From Cocos nucifera (lineage: Eukaryota > Streptophyta > Magnoliopsida > Arecales > Arecaceae), in the NCBI GenBank assembly GCA_006176705.1, contig QRFJ01000504.1, positions 1 through 64,000 of the forward strand: a DNA stretch of 64,000 nucleotides. The letters run 5' to 3'. The first letter of the stretch is position 1. Every line of letters begins with the position of its first letter. The position numbers and the translations under genes were made by a program. The notes under the pieces are model-generated. The model was given only the letters and a program-made list of their open reading frames with translations. It did no database searches and was not told where the DNA came from. Positions 10,070-20,763 of this stretch are shown here, piece after piece.

Positions 10070-12346
10070 TGAAGGAAAATCCTGATTTCTCGGTCCAGGT
10101 TCGTTCAGATCTGATCAGATCAAGAGATATATTTTAAAATTTTATCACTTGATCCCAATCAAATCTTGATATGTTTCAGATCTAATTCTTATTATTTTAA
10201 TAAAATAAAATTAAAAGATAAATTAAATCAAATTTAATTTACCTGATCTGGGTAATCCTATTACCCTGTTGATGATCCTGTTTGCAGCGGAAGGTTCTGG
10301 ATCTTAGCCACGCAAGCGCCTGGCCTCTACCGGTATCCACTTGGGTTGGATCTAGAGATCCTCTTCTTCTCTATCACACCTCCAAAAATCAGATCTGGAT
10401 CTGATCTGGAGGATCTTCAAAACTCTTTTGAAGATGAGCAGTCGTCCTTTGCAGCAGCACAGCCTTCTTATTTTTGATCGCCTTTCTTTGATCTGAATCG
10501 CACCAACCAAGGTCCAAAACTCCTTTTGGACGTGGAGAGCAAGGGGAGAAGAGACTATGGCATGGAGAAGGAGGGGAGAGGCAGCCTTGGGGCATGGGGT
10601 TTCTCAATTGAATTGCTTAGAATCTGAGTTGGGCGCAGGGTCTCTTTTATAGACTAAGCGTGATCCAACTCCTCTTCCTCCCAACCAATCACAACCCTTT
10701 GTGAAATCAGATCTAAATCTGATTGGTGGGAATAGAGACCCCTGGATTCCTCCTTAGAGGGTGCCTAAGACCAGTCAAAGTTGGTTCTTAGAAGAACTCT
10801 AATTGGAATCCAAAAAGGAGATGGAGTCCTTGTCCAACAAGGACTCCTAGGCGCCTCCAACTTGGGCACACGCCTAGGGTGGCATGCGCCCTTCTCCTTG
10901 CTAGGTTCTGGTAGGGGACAGACCCCCACCAGCTCTCCAATAGGTGCATGACATGTGATCAAAAGTCAAATTGTCAGTGGTCAACGTTTGACCAGTCAAA
11001 GGTAGACTTTTGACCAAAGTCAAAGAACAAGAAATGGCAGGTGACCAAAAATGGCAGGTAGTGTCTTATAAATAAGATAACCTTTTCTGACTTGGACAAC
11101 CTCCTGTCAGACCATATGATGGCCTCTATTTGAGCACAAACTCCTTTGGCTCAGATAGGACAACTTATTTATGATAGCAAAAGAAGAACGTTAGGTTCAA
11201 TCGAGTGCTAGCATGATTTTCTTGAACCTAATTGAATCTCATTCAGATCAATTAAACTAGATCAGTTCAATTGATGATCACCAGATTCAAACTCTTATTT
11301 GTGTGACCCAGTTAGGTTCAGTTCTATATGGTAATGGGATATGTCATGATCTCTATCATCGACATCATCGAAACTCCTTTCGATGGATCAGAACTCTTCT
11401 GATTCGAACAGCTAGAATGATCGATCATCTAAATCATTCTAATTGCTCCCAAAATCCACCAGTGACACCTAGCAGTATATGGTGGCAACCCATCAGAGCT
11501 GAATGCGAACCTCTTGGTGCAGCTACCTGTGTGATTCAAGTTCTTCTATCTTGAGCCCCGATCAGATTAGGGTTAAGGTGAACTCGTCAAACCCTAGTCT
11601 CTGTCATATGATGTAATCATTCGATTCGAGTCCATTGTGAAAATCTAAATAGAAACTCTTTCTATTATTTCACTCTACCATGGCCATGGATTTCTGGACT
11701 TGATTCTCATGATCATCATAGGGCTACTCCTCTACCACCGAGGTAGATAGATTCCATCTTGATGCAATCCAGTTCCTACAATGAACATGTCATAGCCAAC
11801 ATATACCTCAGGGTTCCATATGGCTAGGAGACCGAGTAATGGTGTAGTCAAACTATAACACCCTCAAGGTGAACTGTCGATGCATCTTAGGTCAAAGAAC
11901 CAGACACACTACTGCAGCATCGAGTCAGTCATTGACGAGAAGGTAGACTCCCTAATGACTACTCGAGGTGGTCACGCTCAGTGCCCTCGTTCTCTAACGA
12001 GTATCTGTACTCTCGCTCTGGTGTCTCCACACCGTAGACTCAAGACTCATCTACTAAAGAGAAGCGATTGTACACCAACCTTTCAGATCAATCACCATCT
12101 TCGTGATGATCCTATGGTCCGGAGCAATTTATGAGTTAATAATGATTATTCATGTCTTAAATTTTCAACTCTTGAAAATATAAATTATCATTACCATTAA
12201 CTCAAAGGATGTATCACAGACACTAAATACACATATGTGATAGAAAATAACCCATTTATTTCTTTTAGTCAAAATTATAATTTTGCCCCTAGAAGTGTAT
12301 TACAAGTGTCAGCCAATTCTGGCTTCTAGAGCACATATATCTAACA
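10070..12346 (-). repeat. Element A, 5' LTR
   Basis: This 2277-bp partner of the LTR at 2362-4640 carries the promoter for the element. It is bounded inside by the PBS and outside by the TGATG target-site duplication at 12347. Differences from the 3' LTR are scattered single bases, and a comparison by eye suggests a few percent divergence. The insertion is therefore young relative to the others here, but not recent. Confidence 0.95.
10644..10651 (-). promoter_or_regulatory. TATA box of element A promoter
   Basis: TATAAAAG on the minus strand, conserved in both LTRs. Transcription would start roughly 30 bases further left and run through U5, the PBS and gag. Confidence 0.6.
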
Positions 12347-13487
12347 TGATGCTCTCTAGCTACTAAACCTGGCATTAGTGCAGGTACCGATGATGATGGA
12401 GGAACAGTAGGTGCAGGTGAAGAAGGCCTGGCTGAGTCTGAAGAAGAGGAGGATGATGCAGAATCATGAGGATGTGCTTCTTCATTTTCTCTGACCCACA
12501 CACCATTTTTCTTTTTGAATTTTATTTGATAAAGTGTTTGAATGGTGTAGTAATCTGTGTAAGTGAGTTTCTTGGAGTTCTCCCCATCCAAGTCAATGCC
12601 TGCCTCAATAAATAATAAAATGAAGACCATTCCATAAGGCAAGCATGCTTTTCCTCTTGATCTACTAGCTACGCTTTTGATTTGTTCAATCATCATATAG
12701 GGTAGATTCATAGGAGTTCCATCCACCAAATGCACCATCACTACTAAGTCTTTTGAGGACAGTCAGTCAAATCTACCAATCTTAGAAAAAAAGATTCTAC
12801 ATAATATGCTGTGGAGTAACTTCAGTTCAACTGGTAGAAGGTTTGCATTGTGAATGTCCCGATGGTCAACATTATCTCCGTCGAGAAGCTTTTTCAGTCC
12901 TTCAAAATCATTCTTAAGACCAGGAGCTCGAATTCCACCATATAGCAATTGTAAAATGTGCTCTAATCTTCTTTGATCCAAAATAATTTTGATTCCTTTT
13001 ACTTCTAACCAAATGGAGTTTGAACCAATTCTCAAATTCTCAAATTATTGTCTTACTAGTTAGGGATAGGTGGGCATATCCAATGAATAGATTTTCTTCC
13101 AACTCTGCTGTCTAATCTAAGAACCAATCCGAAAGTTTTCTTCATCCAAAAATTTGAAACTGATCTTTCTGCTTGTGGTGATAGCTTAAGAAGCCATTGA
13201 AGGTCAATTTGGAGGGGCAGAAGTTGCTGAGCTCGTCGTTTCCCTTTTTTTTTGAGCGTACATTTGGTTGTTCCTCTATGTAATGCTTCTTCATGATTGT
13301 CATGTGAGTTTTCGGTGCTATTTCTTGAATTCTCGTGGATTGGAGGGATGGATTGAGAGGGAATGAAATTTTGGAAGGTTTTGGAAAGGAGTCGAAAAAT
13401 GGTTAAGGTGGTGTAGGCATGGAATGGTGAATATGGTTTCAGGAAGGATGTGTAATTTAAATAAAAGGACTGGGCTCCGACTGTCAA
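12347..13487 (-). pseudogene. SIRE element B, third ORF, N-terminal and central part (plant transposon protein domain)
   Basis: Three minus-strand frames line up as one decayed protein. The first (13487-13056) has a basic stretch, KKKGKRRAQ. The second (13035-12763) has RRLEHILQLLYGGIR and LLHSILCRIFFSKIGRFD. The third (12741 on) has VHLVDGTPMNLPYMMI and ACLPYGMVF. It ends in a Ser/Pro/acidic tail that is cut by element A and continues at 2361. The NLPYLMI and LPYGM wording is typical of the 'putative plant transposon protein' family (Pfam PF20167, recalled, not searched). That family often sits between pol and the 3' LTR of SIRE elements. Its role is unknown. There are two frame changes or stops. 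Confidence 0.65.
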
Positions 13488-13659
13488 GTAGGCTTGAATC
13501 CTGTTCGGGTTAGCTTGATAGCCAAGCTAGCTCGAAGGTATATTCGAGCCAACCCAAGCCAACAAAAAAACTAAATTTAATTCAATTTAAATTTCAAAAC
13601 AATGAGGATTAGCCCAACCAATCTATAAGCAAAAATGATAATGAGATTATTATTCATTT

Positions 13660-15406
13660 AAAAAGGATGCCATTTCTAATTCACCTCTAATTATATTGAA
13701 TCTATCTTCATTCAAAGGTTTTATAAAAATATCAACTAATTGATTTTCAGTTGAAACAAATTTGAGTATAATGTCACCATTTTGAACATGATCTTTGATA
13801 AAGTGATGCCTAATTTCAATATGTTTTGTTCTAAAGTATTGAATGAAATTTTTAGTTAAATTTATGACATTTGTGTTATCACATTTTTTTAAAAAAATAT
13901 TTTGATCAATGCCATAATCCTTAAGTTATTACTTAATCCAAAGGAGTTGAGCACAGCAACTTCTGGCTGCAACGTACTCAGCCTCGGTCGTTGATAATGC
14001 TATCAAATTTGCTTTTTACTGAATTAAGAGATTAATTTTAACCCAAGAAATTGACATGTACCGGAGGTGCTTTTTCTAGCAATTCTACAACCTCCATAAT
14101 CAATATAAGATAATTCAATTGAATTAATTGAGATTTGCTTAGCATGCCATAATCCTAAGTTTTGTGTTCTTATCAAATATCTTAATATTCTTTTAGCTGT
14201 AATCATATAAGATTCTTTAGGATCAGACTAAAATTTAGTACATATGCAAATACTAAAGAGTATGTCAGATCTACTAGCAATTAAATATAGTAAAGAGCCA
14301 ACTATACCTCTGTAAAGTTTTTGATTGATACTCTTATCATGTTTATTTTTATCTAATTTGCATGATGGGCTCATGGGTGTGCCAATTTTCTTTGCCTTCT
14401 CCATTCTGAACTTCTTTAATACCTCTAGAGTATACTTGGTTTGAGAAAGAAAAATGCCTTTCTTTGTTTGTTTAATTTGAAGCCTAAGGAAGAATGTTAG
14501 CTCTCTCATTATTCTCATTTCAAATTTGCCCTACATCAACTTAGCAAATTCTTGGTAAAGATTTTCATTAGTAGAACCAAAGATAATATCATCCACGTAT
14601 ATTTGAACAATAAGCAGATCTGACTTCTTTCTTTTCAAAAATAATATAGTGTCTACACTACCTTTAGAAAAATCATTATTGAGCAAAAATTTGCTTAATC
14701 TATCATACCATGCTCTTGATGCTTGTTTTAAATCATATAATGCTTTATTAAATTTAAAAATATTATTTGAAAAAGCATAATTTTCAAAACCTGATGGTTG
14801 TTCTATATAAACTTTTTCAATAATAAAATAATTTAAAAATATACTTTTTACATCTATTTGATATAATTTAAAATTCATATAACAAGCAAAAGCATACAGT
14901 AATCTAATAGCTTCTAATCTAGCTATATATGCATAAATTTCATCAAAATCTATTTCTTCTTCTTGATTATATTCTTTAGCTACTAATCTTACTTTATTTC
15001 TTATTACATTATCATTTTCATCTAGTGTATTTCTGAATACCCATTTAGTGTCAATGATTGGGTGATTAAGGGGTCTATCAACTAGTATCCAAACTTTGTT
15101 TCTTTCAAATTGATTTAATTTTTCTTGCATAGCAATTAACCAATTAGGATCATTTTCAGCTTCTTCAATGGTTTTAGATTCTATTTGAGAAACGAATGCA
15201 AGATAATCAAGATATTCTCTAAAATTAGATCTAGTTCTCACACCTTGAGATGGATCATCAATTATAAGATCTTTAGGATGATTATGAGCATACCTCCCTT
15301 CTTTGGATAGATCGTAATGTTTTTGGTTCATACCTTCTTCTTGGATTTCTTCATGGTCATTGACATTTGACTCACTTTCTTCATTATGATTGGATTTGTT
15401 TTTCAA
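13660..15406 (-). pseudogene. SIRE element B reverse transcriptase and RNase H
   Basis: The 15406-14531 frame carries a charged linker and then the Copia RT: TKWVFRNTLDEN, VRLVAKEYNQEE, IDVKSIFLN, LYDLKQASRAWYDRL and an intact catalytic YVDD near 14589-14600. The 14518-14228 frame gives the connection region (FFLRLQIKQTKKGIF, GSLLYLIASRSDI). The 14206-13660 stretch is a broken RNase H (AKRILRYLIRTQNLGLW, YIDYGGCRIARKSTSG) with several stops. The wording (NKVWILVDRP, SRAWYDRLSKFLL) fits the SIRE/Maximus branch. Base composition is more AT-rich than in element A. Confidence 0.85.
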
Positions 15407-15421
15407 GTTAAGTTCTTTTAC

Positions 15422-16541
15422 TCATTTTTCTAAGTTTCCTACATCATCATCAAAAGTATCTTTCTTTCTTGATGAAAGATTGTTAGACTCATCAAAGACA
15501 ATATGAATAGATTCTATAACGACTAAGGTGCATTTGTTAAAAACTTTATATGCTTTGGTTGATATGGAGTATTCAATAAAAATATCCTCATCAGACTTAA
15601 CACTAAACTTTCCAAGCTTGTCCTTTCCATTATTCAAAAAAAAAAATATTTACATCCAAATACATGAAAATAGTTAATATTAGGTTTTCTACCTTTTCAA
15701 AGCATATAGGAGTTTTCTTAAGAATGGGACGGATCAAAATGTGATTCAAAATATAACAAGCAGTATTAATGGCTTCAGCCCAAAAATATTTTGGAAGACT
15801 TTCCTCACATAACATAATTCTAGCCATTTCTTCCAAAGTCCTATTCTTTCTCTCAACAACACCATTTGATTGGGGTGTTCTTGGAGTAGAAAAATTATAT
15901 TTTATTCCATTCTCATTATAAAAAGTTCTAAAATTTTAGTTTTCAAATTTAGTACCATGGTCACTTTTGATTTTAATTATTGTAGAGTTCTTTTTATTTG
16001 AAACTTTTCTATAGAATTTTCAAAAAGCAGAAAATGCATCATCTTTATATGCCAAAAATAGAATCCAAGTAAAGCGAGAAAATTCATCTATGATCACAAG
16101 TCTATATTTCTTTCCTCCTAGGCTTGTAGTTCTAGTAGGTCTGAATAAGTCCATGTGAATTAACTCAAGAGGTCTAGAAGTTAAAACAATATTTTTGGAT
16201 TTGAAACATCCCTTAATTTGTTTATCAAATTGGCATGCATCACAAACATGATTATTTTCAAAGTTTAATTTAGATAAATCTTTAACTAAGTCTTTTGCAA
16301 TCAATTTTGATAAAGTGTGTGTGCTTGCATGACCTAATCTATGATGCCATAGCCAAGTAGTTTTTTTTATCTTATTATCTTTAGCAATAAGACATTGGCC
16401 ACTCTTTATAGCTATCTCATCAAGATCAACCATATAGATATTCCCATGCCTATGTCTAATGAACTTGATACTATCATCAAAGAGACTAGTGACTATATAT
16501 AAAGATGATTCAAAAATGACTTTGAAATCTTTGTCATACAA
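15422..16541 (-). pseudogene. SIRE element B integrase
   Basis: Minus-strand frames show the HHCC zinc module (WLWHHRLGHAS, then CDAC) and the integrase core. The three catalytic residues are all present: D in HMDLFRP, D in SDHGTKFEN (near 15960) and E in GVVERKNRTLEEM (near 15830). After a C-terminal core (FWAEAINTACYIL), an A-rich slip near 15640 shifts the frame into FIEYSISTKAYKVFN. Stops and a frameshift separate three pieces: 16541-16020, about 16015-15840 and 15836-15422. Confidence 0.85.
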
Positions 16542-16689
16542 TTGGCTTATGCTTAATGAGTTATGCTTTAAGTTATCAGCAAGTAAAACATTCTCAATGA
16601 AAGTGGAGGAAGTGAGTTTGATTTTACCAATTTCAATGATTTTTCCATTTTCATTATCACCAAAAGTTATTATTCCACCATTCTTTTTT

Positions 16690-16790
16690 CAAGGATGATG
16701 AATTATTTTTTATCACCCATCATATATCTTGAACAGCTGCTATCTAGATACCAAGCTCTTTCAATTTTATCGACCGCAAATTTTTATCAC
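16690..16790 (-). pseudogene. SIRE element B aspartic protease remnant
   Basis: On the minus strand the frame reads AWYLDSSCSRYMMGDK. The family motif is WYLDSGCSRHMTG, so the Gly of the catalytic D-S-G triad has become Ser and the His has become Tyr. This enzyme would cut the Gag-Pol polyprotein. A stop follows within a few codons. Confidence 0.75.
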
Positions 16791-16849
16791 CAAAATAGTC
16801 AAGTGGCTGATTTAGGTATCCAAGTCTTCTAGGATCCTTTAGGATTAGC

Positions 16850-18390
16850 ATTTATGATTTTCTTTGGAATCCAATTTTTTTTAATTATATTTCCATCAGA
16901 TTTTCTTAAATTGCATGCACATGTTTTATGTTCTACTCTACCACAACTGAAGCAAGTAATGTAAGAAGTGGAGTATGGTGATGATGTGCTAGTGTAGAGA
17001 TTCTTTAAGAATTTTTATTTTTTATTAGGATTATAACCTATTCCAACTTTATCATAGATTGCCTTTTGGTTGTTTAAAATCATTTTTAGTTTTTTAGAGC
17101 TGTATGTAAACTTGTCTACTAATGGTTTCAGCATTTGGCCTTTCTTTCTTAATGAGTTATTTTCTTTTACTAAAAGCTTATTTCTTTGTAGGATTTCTTC
17201 TTTCTCTTTAGATAAGGTTTCTATCTTTATTTTTAGATTTTTATTTTTACTGGATATTTTTTGATATTCTTTCATTAGATCATAAAATGCATCTTGTAAT
17301 TCTTTAAAAGTAAAATCTAGAGTGATTTCAGAGTTTACCTCATCCTCTCGTGCCATGAGACATAAGTTTACAATGTTTTTGCTTTCTTTATCAGAGCTGG
17401 ATTTATCACTATCGTTCCAAGTAACAATCATTGCTTTCTTCTCGATCTTGTTAAAGCTTTTCTTCAAGTTAGGATAGTTAGCCTTGAAATGTCTAGGTTT
17501 TTTGCATTCAAAGCATGGTGGCTGTTCGTTTTTCTTTTCCTTATCTTTTCTTATTTCACCTTTGATCAGTGGTTTCTTCTTGAAGCTTTGCTTTCATCTT
17601 CTTATAAATTTCTTGAATTTTCTTGTGATCAGTGCTATGTCCTCATCTTTATCCATTGATTCATCTTCTTCTTTATCAATTATAGTAGATTTAAGGGCAA
17701 TGGTCCTCTTCTTTCTACCTTCACCTTCATTGTGCTGCCTCATGGTTAGTTCATGTATCATTAATGATCCAATTAGCTCTTTCAAAGGTAGCTTACTCAA
17801 GTCCGCTGCCTCTTGTATTATGGTGATCTTTGCTTTTCATGACTTTGGCAAAGACCTAAGGATTTTTCTCTCCAAATCACTGTTAGAATAGATTTTTCCA
17901 AAACTTTTCAAATCATTATTTATATCAGTAAAGCATGTGAACATTTCAATGGAATCCATTTTGAACAGCTCATATTGGTGCACTAACATATTAATCTTTG
18001 ATTCCTTAACTTGGTTTGTGCCCTCATGAGTGACTTTGAGTCTATCCTAAATTTCTTTTGTAGAATTGCAGGTAGAAATTCGATTACATTCGTTGGCATC
18101 TAAGGCACAGTATAAGACATTCATAGCCTTGACATTTAGCTGAATTAATTTCTTATCTTTATCACTCTAGTCCTTTTTAGGTTTGAAGGTGCTAATGCCA
18201 TCGACTACAATGGTGGGTATGTGCGGTCCATTGATTATGACACTCTATATATCATAATCAAGAGTTTGAATAAAGATTCTCATGCGAGCTTTCTAATATA
18301 TGTAGTCTGTGCCATTGAAATTTGGTGATCTATTAGTGGATTGTCCTTTAGCAAGTGAACTTTTCAATTATATTGTCATGATCTTTATCT
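16850..18390 (-). pseudogene. SIRE element B gag
   Basis: Minus-strand frames give a long, acidic and lysine-rich SIRE-type Gag. The 17800-17594 frame (SKLPLKELIGSLMIHEL, IALITRKFKKFIRR) leads to a zinc knuckle remnant near 17467-17517, where CFECKKPRHFKANYP has lost its last Cys. A coiled-coil region (17467-17015: KEELQDAF-like helices, LKIKIETLSKEKEEILQRN) follows. Near 16914-16955 there is a second CX2CX4HX4C-type knuckle, CFSCGRVEHKTCAC. The MIVTWNDSDKSSSD motif is characteristic of this branch. The upstream part (17800-18390) is present but broken by stops. Confidence 0.75.
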
Positions 18391-18425
18391 CTTGATGATA
18401 AGATCAATATACTAGCTAAGAACCA

Positions 18426-18438
18426 AGCTCTGATATCA
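18426..18438 (-). other. Primer-binding site of SIRE element B
   Basis: The plus strand reads agctctgatatca, so the minus strand reads TGATATCAGAGCT. This is one base off the initiator tRNA-Met PBS TGGTATCAGAGC. The 5' LTR starts right next to it near 18440. Confidence 0.8.
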
Positions 18439-18439
18439 C

Positions 18440-19282
18440 TTATTATCCAGCTAGATAACCCAAGAGGGAAGGTGAATTGGGTTATTAAAATTTTTAACAA
18501 GCCTAAGCAATAGAGTATAATGCAAGGATGAAAAGTGCTAAAGATAAAGTTATTGAAGAGCAGAAAAAAAAGAAACAGAGAAGATAGAGTACACACACAA
18601 ATACAATATATTTATAGTGGTTCGATGCTCCTTTAGTACCTACATCCACTCCTTAAGCGATCCCTTGAAAATTTTTACTATAATCATGTGATTACACTAT
18701 GTTTGTTTTCGCTGGACTCACCAACAAATATAATTAGTTTTATCCTAGGTTAACCAATCAAAATCTTTACAAGCCTTTACCTAAGGCTCCCCCAAACTAG
18801 ACTGAGTTTGGTACAACTTTAACCCTTTAAGTTTCAACCCCTGAAACTTTTACAACAAATATGTATGAGAAGTAAATATAATAATGAAAACCCTGTTTGG
18901 TTGGATTATTGTCGATGAAACTTTCTTTTGAGGATGCTTTGAATGCTCTCAATAAATGCTCTCTTTTGTCTTTGAATGCACTTAGAAAACTAAAGAAATA
19001 ATTGAATGAGAGTTGGTTAACTTTCTTGGACATAAGTTTTACTCAAAGTGCTTTCTTTTCTTCTTAACAGTGCTTGAATAGTGTTTTCTTTTATATTCAA
19101 CTTTTCCCTTTATCCTTAATCATTCCCAAAAGAATTCAGATGATTTGACATATATTTTGGTGGTTTATTACCATTGGAGATTGAAAATAGCCATTGTAAA
19201 AAAGTTCTAGGCAAAAATAGACTTTTGCAGAACTAGCCATTACACCTGTCAGACTGTATCGAGCTAGTTTGATTCTTGAATG
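18440..19282 (-). repeat. SIRE element B, 5' LTR (outer end missing)
   Basis: The sequence from 18705 to 19282 repeats the left LTR from 180 to about 745. The first 265 bases here have no partner in the window because the left copy has lost that end. Similarity to the left LTR stops at 'gattcttg', where fragment C begins. The outer half of this LTR has therefore been removed. Confidence 0.8.
18607..18616 (-). promoter_or_regulatory. TATA box of SIRE element B
   Basis: The minus strand reads TATAAATATA, preceded by 'cgaaccac'. The same CGAACCACTATAAAT context occurs in the SIRE solo LTR I at 42930, which supports a conserved promoter. Confidence 0.55.
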
Positions 19283-20748
19283 TGTCAACCAATGAGTGGA
19301 CAACTCTTGTCCAACACATCTTATACAAATTGTAGCAAACCTAGTCTCTAAGTTCTAAGACCTCATTTGATAGATCTTGGCCTCATTTCTTAGTTAAGTC
19401 TAACCCACCATTGGCATGAGTGAAGCCATCATTGGACCCTCACCTGATAGATCTTGGGCCCAACCCCATCTTCACCCTGTAATAATAGAGTGGTTGCTTC
19501 TCCCCTGATGTAACTAAGCCACTCTATCCAGTCGAGAATAATCAATATCGGAGAGGGCATGGTACTCTACAATGATAGAAGACCCCTCAACTTAATATTA
19601 TTAAGGAGGCTCTATTTAGACATCTTCTATATAGTCACATATATCTCATGTAAATGACTAGCCTGATTTATGTCAGCATATCTTATGTCTGACTAATCTA
19701 GTTTGGATCAATATATCTTATGTTTGATTAATCTAGTTTGTGTCAGTACATCTCATGTCTGATCTAACCTAGTCAGCATGGGTGAACTTGAATGATCAAG
19801 CAAACTTATTCAAGATATAATCAACTAAGTTGGCCAGATAAATGAAATTGATGGAAGGGTCTACTGATGTTTGCCTTAGATACTATTGAATTGGATGGGT
19901 AAGCATGCTCCTAATTAAAAACCGCTGGTCAAAATGCCAAACTTATCTTAGACATCAATTGGTTAATCAGCATCAAATAGGTCACTTGGGCTCTAACCAC
20001 TGAGCCAAATTTGGTCTTGAGGTTCTAACCATTAAGCCAAATTTGATCTTGAGTTAATCAATTTACATCAAAATATGAATCAATACAACCAACTACAACT
20101 AAACTCAACTTTGAGCCCCTTTGACCTAATCTTGATCAACTATTGATTTGGTTCAATCAACTACTCAAATCAATTAGGGTTCTAACCTGATCTAATCAAA
20201 GAACCTAATGGTAGTCAATCACTAGACCTAATTTGTTCAACCCATACCCTCATGCAAAACCTAAATTTCAGATTCTAAAAATAATTTTTGGATTAGGTTC
20301 AAGTGCATAGATTATTAGCTTATGATCTCGAAATAATTTTAGATCTAAACCTAATATGTCAATGTATCTCATACATGTTGTTTTATTTTATTTTTTGATC
20401 TAAAATCTACAAACTATATATCACATATATAATTTTCAGATCTTAAACTAATATGGTAAATATCTCATACATACAAAATCAAATCTAAAATAATGATCAA
20501 AAATAATTTTGAAAATACTTTTCAAAAATGTCATTCGCGTTGCTTTAGGACAACCTTTACAATATAGGGGGTTAACCCTATACCACGACAACCTTATTTC
20601 AGTGCGATGCAAATTTTAATCATTTCAATTTTAGATCTAACATCAAATAAGACATATCTCATACATCTAATTTCAGATCTAAAGTTATTGATTTACATGT
20701 TTCAAAATTGGATGTAAAATTTATTCCATGCATGCTAAAAATCAATAT
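19283..20748 (-). mobile_element. Angela-like fragment C: untranslated leader
   Basis: The sequence parallels the leader of element A ('caatgagtggacaactcttgtccaa', 'ttagttaagtctaacccaccattggcatg', 'aaccgctggtc'). No gag, pol or 3' LTR remains to its left, because the sequence switches directly to the SIRE LTR at 19282. Repeats of 'tctcatgtctgact' near 19670-19760 are a small local duplication. No coding frame is seen. Confidence 0.7.
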
Positions 20749-20761
20749 GGCTCTAATACCA
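20749..20761 (-). other. Primer-binding site of fragment C
   Basis: The plus strand reads ggctctaatacca, so the minus strand reads TGGTATTAGAGCC. This is the initiator tRNA-Met PBS with one transition. Confidence 0.85.
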
Positions 20762-20763
20762 CT

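Larger units (their letters stand above)
2362..12346 (-). mobile_element. Element A: complete Angela/Tork-type Copia retrotransposon
   Basis: Two LTRs of about 2.28 kb bound the element, beginning TGTTAG and ending CTTCA on its own strand. It is flanked by an exact 5-bp target-site duplication, TGATG, at 2357-2361 and 12347-12351. Inside are a PBS for initiator tRNA-Met, gag, integrase, reverse transcriptase and RNase H in Copia order (integrase before RT), and a polypurine tract. The wording of the RT and RNase H domains places it in the Angela/Tork branch. It inserted into the third ORF of element B. The proteins are broken: protease is missing, and stops interrupt gag and pol, so it would need proteins from other copies to move. 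Confidence 0.95.

Noticed and set aside
2362..12346. Treating element A as an intact, active retrotransposon
   Set aside because: The ends and target-site duplication are perfect, but protease is missing, gag has three stops, integrase has a catalytic Asn, and RT and RNase H are separated by a stop.
1850..13487. Calling the B third ORF an envelope gene
   Set aside because: No signal peptide, transmembrane segment or glycoprotein-like pattern is visible. Only its position matches the envelope slot, so I describe it by its plant transposon domain and coiled coil.
17484..17891. A 135-codon plus-strand frame rich in Phe, Leu and Ser that looks like a membrane protein
   Set aside because: It is the complement of a Lys/Glu-rich SIRE Gag frame. 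Complementing Lys and Glu codons gives Phe, Leu and Ser, so the hydrophobic look is an artefact.
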